This document shows, one piece after another, positions 23,568 through 28,028 of a DNA stretch of 28,028 nt; the stretch's first letter is position 1; the number at the start of each line of letters is the position of its first letter. A program made the position numbers and the translations under genes. The stretch comes from a virus: IMG/VR virus record IMGVR_UViG_3300030118_002715, positions 3,325 to 31,352 of that record; one strand, given 5' to 3'. Under the pieces are notes generated by a model. It made no database searches. It was not told the DNA's origin and worked only from the letters and a program-made list of their open reading frames with translations.

Positions 23568-23996
23568 TTATTTGTCTAAATCACCTTTTGGGTGATAGTA
23601 TTCAATACGCACGATTATTTGAACCGCACCCAAAGGAAAGATAACACCTTCATCAGTATTTACTTCCCTTACCATTGTATCAGTTGCATAGCCATTTCTG
23701 GTAACATCTTCATACAATTTTGTTTCAATGTCATCTAACAATTTGTTTCTAGCAGTATCTAAAAACTTGCCTTTAACAAACCCTGTTAGAATATACTCTA
23801 TGATCCCTTGTCTTGTTGTCAGTGAATTATCAGTTTTTAATTCTGATCCACTTTGAACTAAGATTGCAGGAACTTGAGCATCGCTTAACTCGTCAGGTTC
23901 AAAAACATCACGTGTTACAAATCTAACAGATTTAATTTCTTTTAGTTCTGAAACAATGTTTTTCGCAATGTTTTCTCTATAACTTGTTTTGCTCAT
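23568..23996 (-). CDS. Tail terminator-like protein
   Basis: 142 residues in the position of lambda U, between a tail completion-type gene and the tube gene. Helix-strand pattern: an N-terminal helix (SYRENIAKNIVSELKEI), a strand with VPAILVQSGSEL, a long beta hairpin around GIIEYILTGFVKG, a helix with RNKLLDDIETKLYEDV, and a final strand VQIIVRIEYYHPKGD. This fits the terminator or neck fold that caps the tube and joins it to the head. It overlaps the upstream gene by ATGA. Assigned mainly by gene order and secondary structure. Confidence 0.65.
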   Translation of the reverse strand: MSKTSYRENIAKNIVSELKEIKSVRFVTRDVFEPDELSDAQVPAILVQSGSELKTDNSLTTRQGIIEYILTGFVKGKFLDTARNKLLDDIETKLYEDVTRNGYATDTMVREVNTDEGVIFPLGAVQIIVRIEYYHPKGDLDK

Positions 23997-24424
23997 CTCA
24001 ATTCTCTCTCTAACTGTCTTTTGAAAGCATCTGTGATAATTCTAACTTCACCTGAACGAACACCTATGAAAGGTCTTGTTTCCTGATTGCGTTCTGCTTT
24101 CTCTTGTTCTTGTTTTCTTTTAAAGCCCACAATAACTCTATTGCGACCTTTACGTTCAACATCCAAGTTAGAAAGCATTCTACCAGAAAAATTCAAGTCT
24201 GGTGTAGTTCCTCTGCCATTATCTTTACGAAACTTTGCATAACTTTCGGAATAAGGTATAAATCTTCCTGTCAACCCCACTCCACGTGATGTTCTATCTA
24301 AGATAGTTTCACGCATTTTCTCTCCACTTCTATTTAGAGCCTTTGGAATTGCTCTATCTAAATCAGCCGTAAATCGTTGTATAAAACTTTTGAAACGACT
24401 AGTATTGATAGAGATTTTTGCCAT
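23993..24424 (-). CDS. Tail completion / HK97 gp10-like protein
   Basis: 143 residues, basic. The N-terminus (SRFKSFIQRFTADLDRAIPKALNRSGEKMRETI) resembles the helix of HK97 gp10-like or phage virion morphogenesis proteins that begin with a helix and contain an Ala-Leu-Asn-Arg segment. It ends in RIITDAFKRQLERELR. It lies between connector and terminator genes, the usual neck location. TAATG overlap with the connector gene; AAGGA about 10 nt upstream. Probably joins the tail to the head connector. Confidence 0.65.
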   Translation of the reverse strand: MAKISINTSRFKSFIQRFTADLDRAIPKALNRSGEKMRETILDRTSRGVGLTGRFIPYSESYAKFRKDNGRGTTPDLNFSGRMLSNLDVERKGRNRVIVGFKRKQEQEKAERNQETRPFIGVRSGEVRIITDAFKRQLERELR

Positions 24425-24879
24425 TAGCGAATAATCCTTCTTGTATGAAATGGTTGTCTCTCAGTATTTTCTACTGTGCCATCATTGTCAAAATCATAAT
24501 CTACACCATCACGTAAAATTGAATTAAATTCTTCTTCAAATTTTTTACGATAGTGCATCATCATAACTTGAAACTTATCTTCATTTCCTTCTGAATTCCA
24601 TTTCGTTAGCATAGGTAGAGCGTATTCTGAAAGAACACGATACACTGCACAACGAGTAAATTGAGATTCAGTAAGGCGAGAATTATCCATCTCTAAACTA
24701 GGTAGTGAACGAGAAATATCATAGTTTGTAACATTACGACTACGAACCCACCATTCATCACGCAATCTACGTAAAATATCATCACGTGCTTTTGCGTGTT
24801 CATCGGTAAATTCATCTATACCGTATGTTAAAATATCTGGCTGATACTTTATTAAGTCAGCGTCAGTTGACATTGCCAT
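24424..24879 (-). CDS. Head-tail connector/adaptor protein
   Basis: 151 residues, rich in helices. It begins STDADLIKYQPDILTYGIDE followed by an Asp-His-containing helix with ARDDILRRLRDEWWVRSR, a pattern I associate with head-tail adaptor proteins that bind under the portal. It is the first gene after the major capsid protein and precedes the completion and terminator genes. AGGAG lies 8 nt before the first ATG; a second ATG two codons later is less well spaced. A strong hairpin lies just upstream in the leader. Confidence 0.65.
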   Translation of the reverse strand: MAMSTDADLIKYQPDILTYGIDEFTDEHAKARDDILRRLRDEWWVRSRNVTNYDISRSLPSLEMDNSRLTESQFTRCAVYRVLSEYALPMLTKWNSEGNEDKFQVMMMHYRKKFEEEFNSILRDGVDYDFDNDGTVENTERQPFHTRRIIR

Positions 24880-24904
24880 TGTGCGTTCTCCTAGTAGCGT
24901 TTAT

Positions 24905-24926
24905 GAGAGGGGATTGCTCCCCTCTC
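24905..24926 (-). other. Hairpin between capsid and connector genes
   Basis: GAGAGGGG and CCCCTCTC form an 8-bp perfect stem with a 6-nt loop, 22 nt after the capsid stop codon. No T-run follows on the minus strand, so full termination is unlikely. It may stabilise the capsid mRNA 3' end or lower expression of the genes behind it, as capsid is needed in large excess. Confidence 0.7.
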
Positions 24927-24948
24927 TATTTCGGTTGTTTAATTCAGA

Positions 24949-25791
24949 TTACTGAATTGAAGAGTCAAAGTGCATTTCAACTCCATAAGAGTCGAAGATT
25001 TCACCGTGACCATACACAGCCGTTGCTACCACTTCATCAGCCCGTAAAGATGCATCTCTTTGCCTTTCAATGTTGATGTCTTGCATCATTGCTAGACCTA
25101 GAGCATCTCTGTGGAATACTGCGCCTTTGTAGTCACCTGTTGTGCCTGTGTTAGACATATTTGACGATTCAAAAATTGGCACACCCGCTAGTGTTCCAGC
25201 GTAACCAGAACGTAGGGCCTCCGTTTGAAACTCGCCGCCTGCATATGCTTGTGCACCGATAGCCGCTTTAAGGTCGTATGCTACCATTGGGTGTAGAACA
25301 CACGCTAAGTCAGAAGCAGGGACACCTGCCGCACGTAGATTTGCTACTGCTTGGAAAATGCTGTTTACTGTGATTGCACCTGTGCCATCACCAACTGCTG
25401 TTGAGAAGTTGTCAAAGTTACCCATTAAATCTGAGTCTATCTTTTTTGCAATCCCTTCCCCAAACAATTTTCCTAAATCGGCAATAACGTTAGAAGCCGA
25501 AGTTCTGATTGCTAGGTCAGTAACAGTTGTCATTACACCTACTTCTGAAACAGTCAGTGTTGCACCGCCTGTTGAGATTTCAGTGTTTGCTAAGTCAGTT
25601 CCTTCTGCAACTGCCGCCGCTGATACTGTTGGGTATGTAGGAACTACGATTGATTTACCACTGTTTAGTGGCATTGTAAAGTTTTTTACAAGCCCACGCA
25701 TAATTGATTTTTCGTTTGCTTGGAACATTGCTTCTGCTACGATTTGTGGCAAAAGGTCGTTCAGGGTTGTTGTTGTTGATTCATTAGCCAT
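24949..25791 (-). CDS. Major capsid protein (HK97 fold)
   Basis: 280 residues. The sequence has the HK97-type layout: an N-terminal arm (TTTTLNDLLPQIVAEAMFQA), an extended loop and P-domain with SGKSIVVPTYPTV, helices with FGEGIAKKIDSDLMGNFDNF, then ACVLHPMVAYDLKAA and a C-terminal A-domain part with VYGHGEIFDSYGVEMH. The short length and lack of an upstream protease gene suggest no large cleaved delta domain; a separate scaffold gene lies just before it. AGGAG lies 7 nt before the ATG. Forms the icosahedral shell. Confidence 0.9.
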   Translation of the reverse strand: MANESTTTTLNDLLPQIVAEAMFQANEKSIMRGLVKNFTMPLNSGKSIVVPTYPTVSAAAVAEGTDLANTEISTGGATLTVSEVGVMTTVTDLAIRTSASNVIADLGKLFGEGIAKKIDSDLMGNFDNFSTAVGDGTGAITVNSIFQAVANLRAAGVPASDLACVLHPMVAYDLKAAIGAQAYAGGEFQTEALRSGYAGTLAGVPIFESSNMSNTGTTGDYKGAVFHRDALGLAMMQDINIERQRDASLRADEVVATAVYGHGEIFDSYGVEMHFDSSIQ

Positions 25792-25824
25792 TGTAATTCT
25801 CCTATACTGTTGGCGTTATTAAAT

Positions 25825-26490
25825 TTACATTCCTTGCTTAGTTCGCCAATCTTTGTATTTGGCTCTATCAGCAGGATTGCTCATATCTAATTTTGTTACA
25901 TCCATTTCTGGTGCAACATCGCCTCCGACTTTTGATTGTGACCCTGTGCCTGGAGCACTTGGAGCCGCAAAGTGCGGGTTCTTAGTAATAAAATCTTTAA
26001 CCAAGTCTTTAACTTTCATTGCTGAACCGTTATCTAAGTATGCAGGTGTTCCTGTTTCATCTAGAACTTCTGCTTCACCTTGTTCGTTCAAACGAACTCG
26101 ATTCTTTAACAAGTCTGCGACCTGACTAGGAGCAATCGCTTTAAGTGACGCCGCACTATCTAATAATGCTCCATCTACTTTTTCTCGCTTCAACGTGCCT
26201 TCTAACTCGGAAATTTTTGAACTAAACTTTTCAGCCTGTTCTTTTAAAACTTTCTCAAATTCACCACGTTGTTTTTGTTGCTCAACTTTTCGTTCTTCTT
26301 CTTGATTCTGCCAATTCTTGTATTGTTCAACATCGATACCATCAAACTTTTTACGTTCTCTTGCAACTCTATCTGCTACAATACGATTGACTTCTTCTTG
26401 AGAGAAGCCCTTGTTTTCATTACTATCCAGAGAATTCGTTGGTTCTGTAGTCTCCGTTACTACATTTTCTACCTGATTATCTTCAGTCAT
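25825..26490 (-). CDS. Capsid scaffolding protein
   Basis: 221 residues from the ATG at 26488-26490, fixed by GGAGG 5 nt upstream; a longer frame upstream has no site. Typical scaffold composition: an acidic N-terminus (TEDNQVENVVTETTEPT), a long charged coiled coil (about 40-120, VNRIVADRVARERKKFDGID through KQRGEFEKVLKEQAEKF), a middle LLDSAASLKAIAPSQVADLL, and a short basic C-terminus (DRAKYKDWRTKQGM) that would contact capsid. Position directly before the capsid gene agrees. It is the first gene of the right-hand late block. Confidence 0.85.
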   Translation of the reverse strand: MTEDNQVENVVTETTEPTNSLDSNENKGFSQEEVNRIVADRVARERKKFDGIDVEQYKNWQNQEEERKVEQQKQRGEFEKVLKEQAEKFSSKISELEGTLKREKVDGALLDSAASLKAIAPSQVADLLKNRVRLNEQGEAEVLDETGTPAYLDNGSAMKVKDLVKDFITKNPHFAAPSAPGTGSQSKVGGDVAPEMDVTKLDMSNPADRAKYKDWRTKQGM

Positions 26491-26512
26491 TATTGCCTCC
26501 ATTGAGTGAAAC

Positions 26513-26527
26513 CTACTATAATAGTAG
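26513..26527. repeat. 15-bp palindrome in the late leader
   Basis: CTACTA (26513-26518), 3-nt centre, TAGTAG (26522-26527), between the AAGCATAAATA motif and the scaffold ATG. It could be an operator in the divergent control region or a weak leader hairpin. Confidence 0.4.
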
Positions 26528-26537
26528 TGTATGATTG

Positions 26538-26548
26538 TATTTATGCTT
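26538..26548 (-). promoter_or_regulatory. Candidate late promoter motif (right structural block)
   Basis: AAGCATAAATA on the minus strand, 47 nt before the scaffold ATG. No good TTGACA/TATAAT pair is found in the minus orientation in this 147-bp divergent region, so this motif is the best candidate start for the scaffold-capsid-tail transcript. Confidence 0.5.
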
Positions 26549-26578
26549 TTTGTTTGGAAGATAAATTGGGTCAATGTA

Positions 26579-26607
26579 TTGACTATTTGACGAATCACCG
26601 CTATAAA
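26579..26607 (+). promoter_or_regulatory. Sigma70-type promoter P4
   Basis: TTGACT (26579-26584), 17-nt spacer, TATAAA (26602-26607), 30 nt before the ATG of the 50-residue gene. The spacer contains ACGAATC (26590-26596), also found in the spacer of P5, a possible shared operator. Confidence 0.75.
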
Positions 26608-26637
26608 GATTGTGTGTTAAGCAAAAAGGAGAACACA

Positions 26638-26790
26638 ATGACTTATGAAACAATAACAGAAGAAACTTTGGTAAATTTGGTAAATTGGTGCTATGAAATG
26701 CGAGGAGAAATTGAATTCTGTTTAGTAGATGTGCTTTCAAGTCCGGCAACTATGCAGATAATCAATAATTGGCATTCTGTTTACAATTAA
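26638..26790 (+). CDS. Small acidic protein of unknown function
   Basis: 50 residues from the ATG at 26638, fixed by AAGGAG 7 nt upstream. The frame is open further upstream but has no site and crosses promoter P4. The sequence is acidic and helical (TITEETLVNLVNWCYEMRGE, then a short hydrophobic part FCLVDVLSSPATMQIINNW). It forms a complete single-gene unit: promoter P4, ribosome site, gene, terminator at 26799. Transcribed away from the late block, probably early. No family recognised; such small early products often act on host proteins, but that is only a possibility. Confidence 0.7.
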   Translation: MTYETITEETLVNLVNWCYEMRGEIEFCLVDVLSSPATMQIINNWHSVYN

Positions 26791-26798
26791 ACACTTAA

Positions 26799-26829
26799 AA
26801 AGAGCAGTATTTCTACTGCTCTTTCTTTC
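26799..26829 (+). terminator. Intrinsic terminator after the 50-residue gene
   Basis: AAAGAGCAGTA (26799-26809), TTTC loop, TACTGCTCTTT (26814-26824): an 11-bp perfect stem followed by CTTTC. On the minus strand it is followed by AAGTGT, so it acts rightward. Confidence 0.75.
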
Positions 26830-26839
26830 GGTCAAAAAC

Positions 26840-26867
26840 TTGACAGATTCACGAATCGTGTTATAGT
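26840..26867 (+). promoter_or_regulatory. Sigma70-type promoter P5
   Basis: TTGACA (26840-26845), 16-nt spacer, TATAGT (26862-26867), with TG one base before the -10. The spacer contains the 11-bp inverted repeat CACGA-A-TCGTG (26850-26860), including ACGAATC shared with P4: a likely repressor or activator site. Confidence 0.75.
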
Positions 26868-26898
26868 AATTACACAATGAAAAAACAAGGATAATATT

Positions 26899-27318
26899 AT
26901 GTTGAACAAAAGACTATTTGAAACATTTGAAGATGCTTGTCAGCAAAGAGATTTGACTATAGAATGGCAACCAAGTTCATTGAATGTTTACTTTGATAAT
27001 GGTAACTACATTATGTTATGGACACCTTTGAATAAGTGTCCAAGAAGACCAATAGAAGGATCTGACTTTGTTATAAGACAAATGTTGATTGAACTTAATG
27101 ACAATATGCACGACTATCATATTGAGTGTAATGCAAAAGATCCAGATAGAATGATGAGGATCAGCACAGCAAGTTGGAGTAATGGTATGATATCAAAACT
27201 ACAAAACAATCCTACTGTAAAAGGTTGGTTTGAGTTGTTTGATTTTTGTCAAGACAATGATGCAATAGACACAGACTATGCATTTAGTTTATTCACACAA
27301 GAAGAGGAGGTAGTATAA
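26899..27318 (+). CDS. Unknown 139-residue protein
   Basis: A soluble protein, slightly acidic, with four Cys and many Trp/Phe. The N-terminal part (LFETFEDACQQRDLTIEWQP then NVYFDNGNYIMLW) suggests an alpha/beta domain; the end (FSLFTQEEEVV) is acidic. AAGGA lies 7 nt before the ATG, 31 nt after the P5 -10 element. Its stop overlaps the next ATG by one base (TAATG), so the two form an operon. I recognise no family. Codon use looks like that of the structural genes, with no sign of recent transfer. Confidence 0.75.
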   Translation: MLNKRLFETFEDACQQRDLTIEWQPSSLNVYFDNGNYIMLWTPLNKCPRRPIEGSDFVIRQMLIELNDNMHDYHIECNAKDPDRMMRISTASWSNGMISKLQNNPTVKGWFELFDFCQDNDAIDTDYAFSLFTQEEEVV

Positions 27319-28028
27319 TGTCTTATCCGGCAAATACGAAAGTAGTAATACGTTCAAGAGAAAGAGAGCCTGACAGTTATTTTAAACTATGGGCAGATAT
27401 GCAAAAACCATGGTTCAAAGACCAAATAACAAAAGAATGGTCAGACAAATGGAAACTTGCATTTAGAAGAATGGGTTGTGATGATACTATAACGTTGTAT
27501 GAATGGAATAAGGTAAACGAAAAAATGCAACGTGGTATATGTGCATCAACTCAAAAAGGTTTTTATCTAGACCAATGGGATCCATATCCTGTTATAGTAA
27601 ATCGTTTTGATGGACTAGCAATAAGACACTCTAGAATAAATTGGACTTACATAGTTCATACAAGTCATTTAAAATTTACACCACACGCATTGGGTCAATA
27701 TCGTGCAAAAGCAGGTTCTTTTGTTGATGATAGTATGTGTTGGGATATACCATATATTTGCAATCCATTGATGAAGAAAGGTTCTGAAGAAAGTGGACTA
27801 ACAAGTTACTTGTTGCCTGCAAAAAATGGTGCTTGGTTGGGACATTCAACTGCAGGAAGAGGTGGTCTAACAGAAACATACAAATGGAAAAGAGGCAAAC
27901 CAATGTTTTATGAACAATCAGAAGGTTGGGGTTGTCATTTTATTTGTATGACATACATCAGAGATTGGAATATGTCTATGGCTCAAAGAGAGATTGTTAA
28001 AGCATATGAAGACGGAGACTATGAAAGA
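27318..28028 (+). CDS. Unknown protein, cut by the window end
   Basis: 237 codons are present with no stop before the right edge, so the gene continues. AGGAGG lies 7 nt before the ATG, inside the end of the previous gene. The protein is Trp-rich (about a dozen) and basic: EPDSYFKLWADMQKPWF, then VIVNRFDGLAIRHSRINWTY, and IVHTSHLKFTPHALGQYRAK. The His-Ala-Leu-x-x-Tyr-Arg stretch faintly recalls the HALxR motif of some small nuclease or toxin folds, but this is weak and I do not assign a function. Co-transcribed with the 139-residue gene from P5. Confidence 0.75.
   Translation, partial: MSYPANTKVVIRSREREPDSYFKLWADMQKPWFKDQITKEWSDKWKLAFRRMGCDDTITLYEWNKVNEKMQRGICASTQKGFYLDQWDPYPVIVNRFDGLAIRHSRINWTYIVHTSHLKFTPHALGQYRAKAGSFVDDSMCWDIPYICNPLMKKGSEESGLTSYLLPAKNGAWLGHSTAGRGGLTETYKWKRGKPMFYEQSEGWGCHFICMTYIRDWNMSMAQREIVKAYEDGDYER

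Noticed and set aside
26506-26637. Upstream extension of the 50-residue rightward gene
   Set aside because: It would cross promoter P4 and the late motif and lacks a ribosome site; AAGGAG before 26638 fixes the start.
27676-27903. 75-codon minus-strand open frame
   Set aside because: Lies fully inside the Trp-rich plus-strand gene, which has a strong ribosome site and operon context.

Overview
This window is part of the genome of a tailed double-stranded DNA bacteriophage with a long tail built on the lambda plan, i.e. a siphovirus. It has terminase, portal, HK97-fold capsid, tail tube, a frameshifted tail assembly chaperone, tape measure, M-, L- and J-like tip proteins and several repeat-rich fibre proteins. 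The sequence is AT-rich, genes are tightly packed with many ATGA/TAATG overlaps, and clear AGGAG-type ribosome sites are present. Fibre repeats (TDAR type) and small lysine-rich proteins resemble those I associate with marine phages. An AT-rich marine alphaproteobacterial host is plausible, but the sequence does not prove it. No integrase, tRNA, CRISPR or insertion sequence was recognised.

Layout, in transcription order. From about 26.5 kb down to 10.5 kb on the minus strand lies a late block: scaffold, major capsid protein, connector/neck proteins, tail tube, G and G-T chaperones, tape measure, M, L, J, a 1260-residue adhesin, a fibre protein and five small genes, three of them strongly basic. 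From 10.5 to 9.35 kb there are about 1170 bases without a credible gene. This gap reads as two noncoding transcription units on the minus strand, each with its own sigma70-type promoter and intrinsic terminator (about 270 and 615 nt), preceded by a strong 12-bp hairpin. A third consensus promoter then drives a short cassette at 9.34-8.07 kb: an unknown protein, an HNH endonuclease, a one-helix membrane peptide and a coiled-coil peptide. From 7.98 to 0.18 kb comes a second structural block: fibre adaptor, 1074-residue fibre, holin-like protein, TerS, TerL, portal, MuF-like protein and a lysine-rich peptide. To the right of 26.6 kb, three genes of unknown function run on the plus strand from two sigma70-type promoters that share a spacer motif.

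The 11-base motif AAGCATAAATA occurs three times on the minus strand: ahead of each structural block and ahead of the noncoding region. It resembles the T4 late promoter TATAAATA, so I infer it marks late transcription starts. The noncoding RNAs and the cassette behind them have host-type promoters and may be made at other times. The most notable items are the two structured RNAs, a textbook -1 frameshift site with a 12-bp downstream stem, and the splitting of portal/MuF away from scaffold/capsid.
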